Source: Candidatus Cloacimonadota bacterium
GTDB taxonomy: Bacteria > Cloacimonadota > Cloacimonadia > Cloacimonadales > TCS61
Assembly (NCBI GenBank): GCA_030626645.1
Contig: DAOUTP010000015.1
Location: forward strand, 1 to 16,406
Length of the DNA: 16,406 bases
Reading direction: 5' to 3'
Shown here piece after piece: positions 1 through 8,850 of this stretch; position 1 is the first letter of the stretch, and each line of letters begins with the position of its first letter. A program made the translations under genes and the position numbers. The notes beneath the pieces were generated by a model. The model was not told the origin of the DNA. It saw only the letters and a program-made list of their open reading frames with translations, and searched no databases.

Positions 1-2266
1 AATGTGGATCAAACCAAAAGACGCTTATCTCGCTTATCTCGGTGGTTTTCTGGCAGCTTTCTATACAGCTTTTTCATTCACATTCTGGAACAATGCAATT
101 GAAGCAGAGGTTTACTCAGGTTTAGCTTTCATATTAAATCTTATTGTATGGCTTACAATGATCTGGGTTGAAAAATCTGAGGATCTATCACACCAGAATC
201 TTTTGCTGTTAATTGTTTATATCTTTTTCCTTGGTTTTGGGATCCATCAAACTTCACTTCAAATAGCCCCGGCAGTTTTGTTCATTGCTGTATATCCAAT
301 GTTAAGAAGTTCAATTCGAACTTCAACTTTTTGGAAACGTGTTGGTGCATACACCTTAGGATTAATTGCCATTTATATAATATTTTTGAATATTGGAAAA
401 TCTATTCATATACCGGATCTACCTAAATTCATGTTTGCAACAGGTTTCTTAGGAATTCTTGTATATCACTTAAGAGAGAAAGTATCAAAAAGAACCTGGC
501 TGTTTGCTCTTTTATTCATTGGTGTCGCAATTTCAACTCACTTGTTTCTGTATATCAGAGCTTCTCATAGACCCTTTATTAATGAAGGTTACCCACACAA
601 TTTGAAACTTTTTACAGATTATATTCTTAGAAGACAATACGGTGTTACAAGCATGTTTGTTCGACGTGCTACATTCTTCTTCCAAATAAAAGATCAATTC
701 CTAACCTATTTTAGCTGGCAGTTTTTTAATAATGAGATTTTATCTCAATGGTTACGTATGCCTGGAGCAATAATTCAATTGGTATCAAATCTTATCGTAA
801 CTTTCCTTGGTTTTGGCGGCGCTTATTACCATTTTAAGAAAAACAAACATTCTTTTGCTTATTTCTTTTCTTTTATGTTCATGGTTTCTATCGCCATGGT
901 GTTCATCATAAATCTTTCTGATGCTGAAGTTAGAGATCGTGATTATTTTTTCACAACAGCTTATAACTTTTGGACTGTTTGGATGGCAATCGGTTCAATT
1001 GCCTTAATAGATCTTGTCAGAAAAAAAGGGAAGATCCTCACGGGATTGTTTATCGTGATAGCTCTTGTTCTTCCCGGAATTAACCTTGCTTCGCAGTATT
1101 TTGTTCATGATAGATCCAGAGAATATATTGCATTGGATTATGGACAAAACATTTTAAATAGTGTAGAAGAGAATGCTATTATCTTTACTAATGGTGATAA
1201 TGATACCTTTCCTGTATGGTATGCACAGGCTGTTTATGACCCTGCAGCAATAGAGTATATCCCTCCTACAAAAATCAACAATAGAGATATTTACGGGAAG
1301 TTGTATCAGCAAACTTCCATTCCCACAGAAAAAACTGAAATATTAGTTGCAAAAGCGATGGATTTTAAAAATGATCAATGCAGTGGCATTAGAAAAGATG
1401 TTACAATTGCAAATTTAAGTTTGCTTAATACTCCATGGTATATTAAACAATTGAGAGATCATGAAGGTGTAGAATTCAATATTCCGGAAAGTCATATCGA
1501 TCTTTGCCAGGATGACCCAAGATCGGCTCTTTACCCCAGAAGGATTCCGAAAGATACTCACTTAAAAATAAAAGGGACTGTCCCTGGAGATGAATTCATT
1601 GTTACCTTTAAGAAAGATGAAATTTTATATGTGAAAGATCTTGCTGTAATTCAGATAATTAAAGATAATTATGGTAAACGTCCTATTTATTTCGCAGTAA
1701 CAACTCCCGATCCTATTGGCTTCAATGACTATCTAAGGAATGAAGGAATGGTGAGCAGGCTCGTTCCAGTAAAGGGTAAAGATCAATTTGATATGGAGAG
1801 ATTGATCACAAATATTGATTCAGTTTATTCTTACCGTGGAATTATGGATGACTCAATTTATAAAGATACAAATATGAGAAGACTCCTAAATAACTATGGA
1901 GCAGCTTTTATGCGAACTTCCAGATTTGCTCATACAAAAAATGATTATGAACATGCTATTAAATATATGGAAAAAGCAATTGATTTTATCGATCAAAAAA
2001 GCAGATTCTATGTAGGACTTTCTCAGCTTTATGCTGAAGCATCATTCCATTACTTCGATTCTAATGAAAATGAAAAGGGTTTTTCATATTTAGAGAAAGC
2101 AGTTTATTATAATAGAACAGATAAAAACATGATACAACTTATATATCAATCTGCAATATACACTAATGATATAGAAAGCGGAATCAAATTGTTTGAAAAG
2201 ATCCGGGGATATCAGGACTCAGTTGAAATAGATTTCTATATCACTCAATTAAAGGAGCTTCAATAA
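1..2266 (+). CDS. DUF2723 family multi-pass membrane protein, 5' end outside window
   Basis: This is the C-terminal 754 residues or so of a DUF2723 protein, a family related in fold to polytopic GT-C-type glycosyltransferases; its substrate is not known. The family's first luminal loop, normally ahead of the segment seen here, is missing, so the gene starts upstream and the ATG at 2 is internal. Numbering from that ATG, FWNNAIEAEVYS at 29-40 matches the conserved second family motif. About eight hydrophobic helices follow up to residue 365. A soluble part then carries NGDNDTFPVWYAQ (397-409) and NLSLLNTPWYI (471-481), both hallmarks of the Bacteroidota-type subfamily, and RPIYFAVTTPD further on. 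The last 100 residues look like TPR helices. Some 55 residues separate the two hallmark motifs, which in my recollection usually lie close together. It ends in TAA, 24 bases before the uvrA start, so co-transcription is likely. Confidence 0.88.
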   Translation, partial: MWIKPKDAYLAYLGGFLAAFYTAFSFTFWNNAIEAEVYSGLAFILNLIVWLTMIWVEKSEDLSHQNLLLLIVYIFFLGFGIHQTSLQIAPAVLFIAVYPMLRSSIRTSTFWKRVGAYTLGLIAIYIIFLNIGKSIHIPDLPKFMFATGFLGILVYHLREKVSKRTWLFALLFIGVAISTHLFLYIRASHRPFINEGYPHNLKLFTDYILRRQYGVTSMFVRRATFFFQIKDQFLTYFSWQFFNNEILSQWLRMPGAIIQLVSNLIVTFLGFGGAYYHFKKNKHSFAYFFSFMFMVSIAMVFIINLSDAEVRDRDYFFTTAYNFWTVWMAIGSIALIDLVRKKGKILTGLFIVIALVLPGINLASQYFVHDRSREYIALDYGQNILNSVEENAIIFTNGDNDTFPVWYAQAVYDPAAIEYIPPTKINNRDIYGKLYQQTSIPTEKTEILVAKAMDFKNDQCSGIRKDVTIANLSLLNTPWYIKQLRDHEGVEFNIPESHIDLCQDDPRSALYPRRIPKDTHLKIKGTVPGDEFIVTFKKDEILYVKDLAVIQIIKDNYGKRPIYFAVTTPDPIGFNDYLRNEGMVSRLVPVKGKDQFDMERLITNIDSVYSYRGIMDDSIYKDTNMRRLLNNYGAAFMRTSRFAHTKNDYEHAIKYMEKAIDFIDQKSRFYVGLSQLYAEASFHYFDSNENEKGFSYLEKAVYYNRTDKNMIQLIYQSAIYTNDIESGIKLFEKIRGYQDSVEIDFYITQLKELQ

Positions 2267-2280
2267 TCCGATGCAAACTT

Positions 2281-2284
2281 GGAG
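2281..2284 (+). promoter_or_regulatory. Shine-Dalgarno GGAG deciding the uvrA start
   Basis: GGAG lies 6 bases before the ATG at 2291. A TTG at 2279, in the same frame, would add four residues but overlaps this site and has no ribosome binding site of its own. The ATG is therefore preferred. Confidence 0.7.
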
Positions 2285-2290
2285 CTATCA

Positions 2291-5113
2291 ATGAAAACTG
2301 AAATTTACATCAAAGGTGCGCGGGAACATAATCTTAAGAATATTGATATTAGAATTCCCAGAAATAAATTGATCATAGTAACCGGTGTTTCCGGTTCCGG
2401 CAAATCATCACTCGCTTTTGACACACTTTATGCAGAAGGACAGCGTAGATATGTAGAATCACTATCAGCATATGCTCGTCAATTCCTGGGACAAATGGAA
2501 AAGCCTAAAGTAGATTACATTGAAGGACTATCGCCAGCTATTTCTATTGAGCAGAAAGCAACGAGCAAAAATCCGCGTTCCACGGTTGGAACAGTTACCG
2601 AAATTTATGACTATTTAAGAATTCTTTATGCTCGAATTGGAAAACAATTCTGTTACAATTGCGGAGAACCTGTGGGCTCTCAAACAGTTGATCAATTAGT
2701 AGATCACATCTTAAAAAATCCTGATAAAACACGTTTACAGATCCTTGCTCCAATTGTTCAGAACCGGAAAGGTGAACACAAAGAGGAACTGGAAGAAGCA
2801 CGGAATGAAGGTTTCGTTCGTGTAAAGATCAATGGCATCATGCGGCAATTAAGTGAAGAGATCACACTCGATAAAAAGAGTAAGCATGATATTGATATTG
2901 TTGTCGATCGGCTTGTGATTAAGCAAAATATTCGATCAAGATTAATTGACTCGGTTGAAACTGCATTAAAGCTGACAAATGGTTTTATAAAAATTGAATA
3001 TGTAGATGAAAAACGAATAGAAAATCTATCGGAAGCTAATTCCTGTCCGAGTTGTGGAATTGGTTATCCAGAACTTTCCCCGCAGCATTTCTCTTTTAAC
3101 AGCCCAATTGGCATGTGCATGTCTTGTAATGGACTTGGAACTAAAATGGAATTTGATCCTGACTTAATAATACCGGATAAATCACTTTCCATTATGGAAG
3201 GAGCTGTTGTTCATTGGGGAACATTAAATAAGAAAAAAAGTAGCTGGCAGTTAAAAAAACTAAAGGCAATTTCACAAGAATACGGTTTCTCTCTTAATGA
3301 ATCATGGGAAGAACTCTCTTTAACTGTAAAAGACCTTTTACTCTTCGGTTCCAGAGGGCAAAAGATCAGATTTGAATGGAGTTCCAAAAGTGGTTCTGGT
3401 TCCTTCTTGTCTTCATTTGAAGGCATTATTCCAACACTTTCCCGCAGAATGAGTGAAACAAAATCTGAATATATGCGAAAATATTACATTAAGTATATTG
3501 GCAACAAGAAGTGCCCTGATTGTAATGGGAAAAAACTTCGCAAGGAAAGTCTTTCAGTGAAGATTGCAGATAGATCTATCAATGAAATAACTACAATGTC
3601 AATTTCAAATGCAATTGAGTTTTTTGAAAATCTTAAACTTACAGGAAACGATATACTAATTGCCGAAGAAGTTCTTAAAGAAATAAATAATCGTCTTAAC
3701 TTCCTTGTAAATGTTGGATTACATTATCTTACTTTAGATAGGAAAGCTCCAACATTATCAGGTGGAGAATCGCAAAGAATTAGGCTTGCCAGTCAGATCG
3801 GAAGCAGTCTGGTGGGTGTTATGTACATATTGGATGAACCTACTATAGGATTACATCAGCGTGATAATAAACGACTGATCAATATGCTTATCCATCTGCG
3901 GGATATTGGCAATACTGTTATCGTTGTAGAGCATGATGAGCAGATGATAAGAACAGCTGATCAGATCATTGATATTGGTCCACATGCCGGGATATATGGT
4001 GGAGAAATAGTTTTCCAGGGAAATATTGAACAGCTATTGAGATCAAGAAAATCTATGACCGGAAAATATCTTTCCGGGAAACTTAGTATTAACAAACCGG
4101 AAGAAAGATTAAAGCCGGATAAACGTAAACTGCGGATCAATGGTGCATTCCAAAATAATCTTAAAAAGATCAATGTTGATTTTCCTGTTGGCTCATTCAC
4201 GTGTGTTACCGGTGTTTCGGGATCGGGTAAAAGTTCTTTGGTAAATCAGATATTGTATCCTGCTATGGCAAATGAGCTAAATAAATCCAGCAGGAAACAA
4301 GGTTATTTTGATAACATAAAAGGTTATGAATATTTTGATAAAGTTATAAATATCGATCAACAGCCTATTGGAAGAACTCCTCGCTCCAATCCTGCAACTT
4401 ACACAAAATTATTTGATCCTATCCGAAACCTGTTTTCCCAAACTCCAGCAGCAAAATTACGGGGTTATAAACCGGGAAGATTTTCGTTTAATGTAAAAGG
4501 TGGAAGATGTGAAGCCTGTGGTGGTGGTGGTGTAAGACAAATCGAAATGCACTTCCTACCTGATATTTATGTGAATTGTGAAATTTGCAATGGTTCACGA
4601 TACAATAAAGAAACTTTAGCTGTAAAATATAAAGGTTATAGTATTGCAGAAGTGCTTAAAATGGATGTTCAGGAAGCTATTAAGATATTTGATAAAGTTC
4701 CTAAAATATATAAAATTCTACGAACCTTAAATGAAGTTGGACTAGAATATATTAAACTTGGGCAAGCCTCTACAACTCTCTCCGGTGGAGAAGCTCAAAG
4801 AATCAAGCTCTCCAGAGAACTTAGCAAGACAAGCACAGGTAAAACACTCTACATTCTTGATGAACCAACAACAGGATTACACTTCGAAGATATAAAAAAA
4901 TTATTAAAAGTACTTCACAGATTAGTTTCAATGGGAAATACTGTAATTGTAATCGAGCATAATCTGGATGTTATTAAATGCGCCGATCACATTATTGATC
5001 TGGGTCCGGAAGGTGGAGATGAAGGAGGAGAAGTTGTTGCTATTGGTACTCCCGAAGAAATTGCACTTAATAAAAGTTCGTACACCGGAATGTTTTTAAA
5101 GAAGATTTTGTAG
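2291..5113 (+). CDS. uvrA: UvrA, excinuclease ABC subunit A
   Basis: UvrA is the damage-recognition ATPase of nucleotide excision repair; as a dimer it loads UvrB at lesions in the cytoplasm. The 940-residue product from ATG 2291 has the usual length. It shows both ABC cassettes. The first has a Walker A GVSGSGKSS at 32-40 and a signature LSGGESQRIRLA followed by ILDEPTIGLH. The second has Walker A GVSGSGKSS again, LSGGEAQRIKLS and ILDEPTTGLH. The zinc module CPSCG...CMSCNGLG and the C-terminal zinc finger CEACGGGGVRQIEMHF...CEICNG, which contacts damaged DNA, are both intact, as is an additional CPDCNGKKLRKE motif. Nothing is missing or shifted. It follows the DUF2723 gene by 24 bases and precedes dapD by 41 bases; no repair partner (uvrB, uvrC) is present in the window. 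It ends in TAG, which shows that TAG is an ordinary stop in this genome. Confidence 0.98.
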   Translation: MKTEIYIKGAREHNLKNIDIRIPRNKLIIVTGVSGSGKSSLAFDTLYAEGQRRYVESLSAYARQFLGQMEKPKVDYIEGLSPAISIEQKATSKNPRSTVGTVTEIYDYLRILYARIGKQFCYNCGEPVGSQTVDQLVDHILKNPDKTRLQILAPIVQNRKGEHKEELEEARNEGFVRVKINGIMRQLSEEITLDKKSKHDIDIVVDRLVIKQNIRSRLIDSVETALKLTNGFIKIEYVDEKRIENLSEANSCPSCGIGYPELSPQHFSFNSPIGMCMSCNGLGTKMEFDPDLIIPDKSLSIMEGAVVHWGTLNKKKSSWQLKKLKAISQEYGFSLNESWEELSLTVKDLLLFGSRGQKIRFEWSSKSGSGSFLSSFEGIIPTLSRRMSETKSEYMRKYYIKYIGNKKCPDCNGKKLRKESLSVKIADRSINEITTMSISNAIEFFENLKLTGNDILIAEEVLKEINNRLNFLVNVGLHYLTLDRKAPTLSGGESQRIRLASQIGSSLVGVMYILDEPTIGLHQRDNKRLINMLIHLRDIGNTVIVVEHDEQMIRTADQIIDIGPHAGIYGGEIVFQGNIEQLLRSRKSMTGKYLSGKLSINKPEERLKPDKRKLRINGAFQNNLKKINVDFPVGSFTCVTGVSGSGKSSLVNQILYPAMANELNKSSRKQGYFDNIKGYEYFDKVINIDQQPIGRTPRSNPATYTKLFDPIRNLFSQTPAAKLRGYKPGRFSFNVKGGRCEACGGGGVRQIEMHFLPDIYVNCEICNGSRYNKETLAVKYKGYSIAEVLKMDVQEAIKIFDKVPKIYKILRTLNEVGLEYIKLGQASTTLSGGEAQRIKLSRELSKTSTGKTLYILDEPTTGLHFEDIKKLLKVLHRLVSMGNTVIVIEHNLDVIKCADHIIDLGPEGGDEGGEVVAIGTPEEIALNKSSYTGMFLKKIL

Positions 5114-5154
5114 ATTGTAGATCATTAATTCATAACTACCAAAAGGAGTTAATT

Positions 5155-5952
5155 ATGAGTTTGAAATCACAAATACTTGAATTGTATAATAAAATTGATT
5201 TTAGTGATATTGATAAAAAATTATTCCTCAAATTCAGAAATGGATTGAATGCCGGAGAAGTTCGTGCTGCGGAAAAAATTGAAGGTAAATGGATAACAAA
5301 TAATTGGGTAAAAAAGGGAATTCTTGCAGGTTTCAAAATGGGCAAGATTGTTCAATTAGGAACTTTCATTGATAAAGATACATATCCGATCCAGGACATC
5401 ACAAATAGGAAAAATGTCCGAGTAGCACCCGGTGGTTCTTCCATCAGAGAAGGTGCTTATATTGGAGAGAATGTTATCATGATGCCGCCAATGTATATCA
5501 ACGTTGGTGCTTATGTTGATGATGGATCAATGATCGATTCTCATGCTCTTGTCGGCACATGTGCTCAAGTCGGGAAAAATGTACATCTAAGTGCAGCATC
5601 ACAACTTGGCGGTGTGTTGGAGCCAATTGGTGCTAATCCTGTAATCATAGAAGATAATGTGTTTATTGGTGGAAATTGCGGGATCTATGATGGTGTGATA
5701 ATCGAGCAGAATGCAATTATTGCTGCTGGAGTTATCATAACAGGTAGTACACCGGTTTTTGATTCTGTAAATAACCACTTTCTTACAAAAGATGAGAATG
5801 GTTCATTACATATTCCCCAAGGAGCTGTTGTGGTTCCCGGTACACGCACGTTGAAAAGCAATAATGATTTTTCAATCTATTGTCCCATTATTATTAAATA
5901 TAGAGATGAAAAGAGTGATATTGCTGTAACTTTGGAAGATGCTCTAAGATGA
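5155..5952 (+). CDS. dapD: DapD, tetrahydrodipicolinate N-succinyltransferase
   Basis: The enzyme transfers a succinyl group from succinyl-CoA to tetrahydrodipicolinate in the succinylase branch of lysine/meso-diaminopimelate synthesis. The 265-residue protein has a helical N-terminal domain with AAEKIEGKWITNNWVKKGI (about 38-56), the usual DapD substrate-binding region, followed by a left-handed beta-helix of hexapeptide repeats from about 88 to 202. Conserved blocks include NVGAYVDDGSMID (116-128), GTCAQVGKNVHLS (134-146) and GGVLEPIGANPVIIEDN (152-168). Where E. coli-type enzymes read roughly RSEVVEG, this one reads NCGIYDG (174-180), so it belongs to another DapD subgroup. The start is fixed by AGGAG at 5144-5148, six bases before the ATG. 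Its TGA overlaps the ATG of the next gene, an aminotransferase suited to the following step. Confidence 0.93.
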   Translation: MSLKSQILELYNKIDFSDIDKKLFLKFRNGLNAGEVRAAEKIEGKWITNNWVKKGILAGFKMGKIVQLGTFIDKDTYPIQDITNRKNVRVAPGGSSIREGAYIGENVIMMPPMYINVGAYVDDGSMIDSHALVGTCAQVGKNVHLSAASQLGGVLEPIGANPVIIEDNVFIGGNCGIYDGVIIEQNAIIAAGVIITGSTPVFDSVNNHFLTKDENGSLHIPQGAVVVPGTRTLKSNNDFSIYCPIIIKYRDEKSDIAVTLEDALR

Positions 5953-7079
5953 AACCAATAAAGTACGCAAATCGGATAAACGGATTAGAAAAATCTGCTT
6001 TGCGTCAGTTATTTGATAAAGCTCCACATGATGCAATTAACCTCGGCTTAGGAGAGATTCAATTCCCAACTCCTAAAATTATAACAGACGCAGCAATCGA
6101 TATTATCAAGCAGGGAAACATCAGCTATACACCAAATGCAGGATTACCAGAGTTACAAAATGCTATAGCTGGCTACTACAAAATAAAATTAAATGAGAAT
6201 ATATGTGTAACAACTGGTGCTGAAGAAGCCATTTTTGCTTCGCTTTTCAGTTTTATAAATCCAGGTGATGAAGTGCTGATCGCAAATCCAACTTATATTG
6301 CATATAAAACTATTATCAAGATGTTGGGTGGAATTGCTGTTGAATTTGATCTTGATCCTGAATCTAATTTCGAATTGGATCGTGATGATTTCATCAATAA
6401 AATCACACTCAGAACAAAGATTTTGCTTTTAAATAATCCATCAAATCCTACGGGAAGGTGTTTCTCCGAAGATGAAATAAATTTCATGGTTTCAAAATGT
6501 AATGAGAAAAATATACTTATTATAGTTGATGAGATTTATCGTGATCTTTATATTGATAAAAAGCCAATAACTTTATTGAAAAAAAATGGAAAAATAATCG
6601 TTATCTCAGGTCTTTCTAAATCTCATTGCATGAGTGGTTGGCGAATAGGTTGGGCAGTATCAAATAATCCTGATCTTATTAAACCTATTATTATCTCTCA
6701 TCAATATATTTGCACTTGTGCCCCATACATATCTCAAGTAGTCGCTATTTCAGCACTATCCGCTAAAGGTATAGAAGCACAGAATGATGTTCGGTTAAAA
6801 CTAAAGACAAAAAGAGATTATGTACTTAAGCTATTCGAACAATTTCTGCCAGATCTTACAATACTGAATAATACCTCTTCCCCATATTTATTCATAAATG
6901 TTAAAATTGATGATTTGTTACTCGTAAATGAATTGATCAAGAATGGTGTGATAGTTATGCCAGGAGTAATTTTTGGTTCTAACGGAAAGTTTTGGTTCAG
7001 ATTAAATTATGCAATTGATAAAAAAAAGCTTGCCAAAGGTATACATAAAATAAAAAAAATTATAATGTTATTAAATTAA
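5949..7079 (+). CDS. class I/II PLP aminotransferase, probable succinyl-diaminopimelate aminotransferase (DapC role)
   Basis: This is a fold-type I aminotransferase of 376 residues, complete. Visible family marks are YTPNAGLPELQ (60-70), the PLP-phosphate region TTGAEEAI (88-95), NNPSNPTGR (162-170), VDEIYRDL (193-200), and the Schiff-base lysine K224 in SGLSKSHCMSGWRIGW. A C-terminal FRLNYA carries the arginine expected to bind the substrate carboxylate. The ATG overlaps the dapD stop (ATGA, 5949-5952), with GGAAG at 5934-5938 upstream, which suggests translational coupling. Sequence alone gives only the aminotransferase class. The DapC assignment (N-succinyl-2-amino-6-oxopimelate to N-succinyl-LL-diaminopimelate) is inferred from the overlap with dapD. 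An aspartate or aromatic aminotransferase with another role cannot be excluded, and the other lysine genes are not in this window. Confidence 0.9.
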   Translation: MKPIKYANRINGLEKSALRQLFDKAPHDAINLGLGEIQFPTPKIITDAAIDIIKQGNISYTPNAGLPELQNAIAGYYKIKLNENICVTTGAEEAIFASLFSFINPGDEVLIANPTYIAYKTIIKMLGGIAVEFDLDPESNFELDRDDFINKITLRTKILLLNNPSNPTGRCFSEDEINFMVSKCNEKNILIIVDEIYRDLYIDKKPITLLKKNGKIIVISGLSKSHCMSGWRIGWAVSNNPDLIKPIIISHQYICTCAPYISQVVAISALSAKGIEAQNDVRLKLKTKRDYVLKLFEQFLPDLTILNNTSSPYLFINVKIDDLLLVNELIKNGVIVMPGVIFGSNGKFWFRLNYAIDKKKLAKGIHKIKKIIMLLN

Positions 7080-7098
7080 TATAGTTTACAGTTTGCAT

Positions 7099-7114
7099 AA
7101 GGAGGAGAGAGGGG
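7099..7114 (+). promoter_or_regulatory. long purine-rich Shine-Dalgarno region before the first diguanylate cyclase
   Basis: An unbroken 16-base purine run holds GGAGG at 7101-7105, 15 bases from the ATG at 7121, and a second, better placed AGAGGGG at 7108-7114 with a 6-base spacer. No alternative start codon lies between them, so the nearer element probably sets the start. Confidence 0.5.
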
Positions 7115-7120
7115 AATTCT

Positions 7121-8827
7121 ATGAAGTATATTCTTATTGTCTTATTACTTTTTACGCTCAATAACTCTCTTTATACGTCAACTACTATCGATAGCCTTGA
7201 AAGTAAACTAAAAATTGTTGTTGCTGAAGAAAAGATCAAAGTTCTAAACTCCCTTTCCAAAGAATATTTATATATCTCTCCAGAACAATCAATTCTTTAT
7301 GGTTTACAAACTTCAGAACTTGCAATCAAATTTCATGATGATAAGCATGAACACGAAGCGTATAACAATATTGCTAATTCCTACGCACTACTAAAAGACT
7401 ATGATGAATCTACTTTTTATCTGGAAAAAGCCCTAAAGAAAAGTGAGCAAATTGGGCAAGTTGATATAATCCTTAGTGATATTTATAGAATTGCAGAAGT
7501 ATATAGTTGCAGTAAAAACCATACTAAATCCATAGAATTTTATAATAAGGCATTGAAAATAAATGAGATAACTAATAATCGCAGTGAAGTTGCATTAGCT
7601 TTGAACCGTATTGGATTAGAATACAAAAAAGATGATCAATACAAGAAAGCCTCTGAATTTTTTCTGAGAGCATTGCGATATGAAGATGAAAATGTTCGTG
7701 TTCTTGTGCGCGATGAATATAAGCAGATATCAGAGTTTTATACATCGAGAGGTGAAGACGAAAAAGCTCTAGAGTATTATAAACTTTTTTCTACAATGCA
7801 AGATTCTATTTCCACTTTAGCGCGTTCTCATAAGATAAGTGATATGCAATATCGTTATGAAGATGAGAAAAGACAGCGGGAAATTGAGCTTTTGCAAAAA
7901 GAAAACGAAATTCGTGATCTTGAATTACAGCAATTAACACTCCAAAAGGAAAAGCAAGAAACAGAATTTGAGACACATCAAAGAATGCAGCAAATTGAAG
8001 CTTTAACTAGTGAAAAAGAACTTAATGAAGCACAGCTTAAAGTTACACAATATGAGAAGGATAAGATTCAAATAGAAATTACATCTTATCAAAAAGATAA
8101 AGAAATTCGCGATCTTGAACTTGAAAATAAAGCTATGCAGATAAAAACGCAAAATTTTACTCAAAAAGCTTTGATCTCTGCAATTGCTGTAATAATGATA
8201 TTCGCTTTTGTAGGTTTTTATCTTGCTTTTACAAATGACAGGACAAATAAAGCTCTGAACATTGCAAATACAAAACTTGAGCAAATTGCTAAAACAGATC
8301 CATTAACAGATCTGTCTAATCGTAGAGATATGATTGAAAAAATGGAGCATGAACAGAAACGATTTGGCAGGAATGGAAAATCTTTTGTACTGCTGATGTC
8401 TGATATTGATGATTTCAAAAAAATCAATGATGACAATGGTCATGATTGTGGAGACTTCATTCTGGAATCTCTTGCTAGACAAATGAAATCATCTGCCCGT
8501 AAGCAAGATATTACAGGGCGCTGGGGTGGAGAAGAATTTCTCATGTTGCTTCCGGAAACTGATATTGATGGTGGTTTTGCTTTAGCAGATAAGATCCGGA
8601 AAGATATTGAAGCCACTTCTTATGTCTTTAGCGAAAATAAATTGGAATTGACAATGACCTTTGGTGTTAGCGTTTATGATAGACCAATGGATATCGATCA
8701 GTGTATTAAGATGGCTGATGAAGCTCTGTATAGAGGGAAAAAACAAGGTAAGAACTGTGTAGTAATGACACGGCCAAAAGACAAACCAATTATTATAGGA
8801 ATTGATAAATCAGCTGAATCTGTTTAA
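7121..8827 (+). CDS. membrane diguanylate cyclase with periplasmic TPR and coiled-coil sensor region
   Basis: The protein probably makes cyclic di-GMP from two GTP in response to a periplasmic signal. Its 568 residues read as follows: a signal peptide or N-terminal anchor (1-20, KYILIVLLLF core); tandem TPR-like helices at about 60-225, such as EVALALNRIGLEYKK; a highly charged coiled coil at about 235-345; one membrane helix at 348-370; and a GGDEF domain at about 390-548. The active site is intact: D428, N436 and D445 match the metal- and GTP-binding positions, and GGEEF is at 469-473. R460-D463 (RKQD) lies exactly five residues before it, forming an RxxD inhibitory site, so product inhibition is expected. 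The layout puts TPR and coil outside and GGDEF inside. EIRDLEL occurs twice in the coil (263-269 and 328-334). The next gene is a paralogue. The signal sensed is unknown. Confidence 0.92.
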   Translation: MKYILIVLLLFTLNNSLYTSTTIDSLESKLKIVVAEEKIKVLNSLSKEYLYISPEQSILYGLQTSELAIKFHDDKHEHEAYNNIANSYALLKDYDESTFYLEKALKKSEQIGQVDIILSDIYRIAEVYSCSKNHTKSIEFYNKALKINEITNNRSEVALALNRIGLEYKKDDQYKKASEFFLRALRYEDENVRVLVRDEYKQISEFYTSRGEDEKALEYYKLFSTMQDSISTLARSHKISDMQYRYEDEKRQREIELLQKENEIRDLELQQLTLQKEKQETEFETHQRMQQIEALTSEKELNEAQLKVTQYEKDKIQIEITSYQKDKEIRDLELENKAMQIKTQNFTQKALISAIAVIMIFAFVGFYLAFTNDRTNKALNIANTKLEQIAKTDPLTDLSNRRDMIEKMEHEQKRFGRNGKSFVLLMSDIDDFKKINDDNGHDCGDFILESLARQMKSSARKQDITGRWGGEEFLMLLPETDIDGGFALADKIRKDIEATSYVFSENKLELTMTFGVSVYDRPMDIDQCIKMADEALYRGKKQGKNCVVMTRPKDKPIIIGIDKSAESV

Positions 8828-8837
8828 TTGACTTTTT

Positions 8838-8841
8838 GGAG
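8838..8841 (+). promoter_or_regulatory. Shine-Dalgarno GGAG deciding the start of the second diguanylate cyclase
   Basis: GGAG sits 9 bases before ATG 8851. In-frame TTG 8836 overlaps the site and ATG 8842 is directly behind it, so neither can use it. Starting at 8851 also gives a clean signal peptide beginning MRRF. Confidence 0.65.
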
Positions 8842-8850
8842 ATGATTGAT

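Noticed and set aside
2279..2290. TTG start four codons upstream of the uvrA ATG
   Set aside because: It overlaps the GGAG ribosome binding site that serves ATG 2291, and family alignment begins at the ATG.
7061..7066. TATAAT resembling a -10 box before the first diguanylate cyclase
   Set aside because: The nearest TTGCCA is 25 bases upstream, too far, and such hexamers are common by chance in this AT-rich stretch inside the aminotransferase gene's end.
8003..8284. 93-codon minus-strand open frame inside the first diguanylate cyclase
   Set aside because: It is antisense to the coiled-coil and membrane part, whose A-rich plus strand gives a spurious phenylalanine/leucine/isoleucine-rich frame; no ribosome binding site or family match.
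8836..8850. TTG 8836 or ATG 8842 as start of the second diguanylate cyclase
   Set aside because: Neither can use the GGAG at 8838-8841; ATG 8851 has correct spacing and begins a clean signal peptide.
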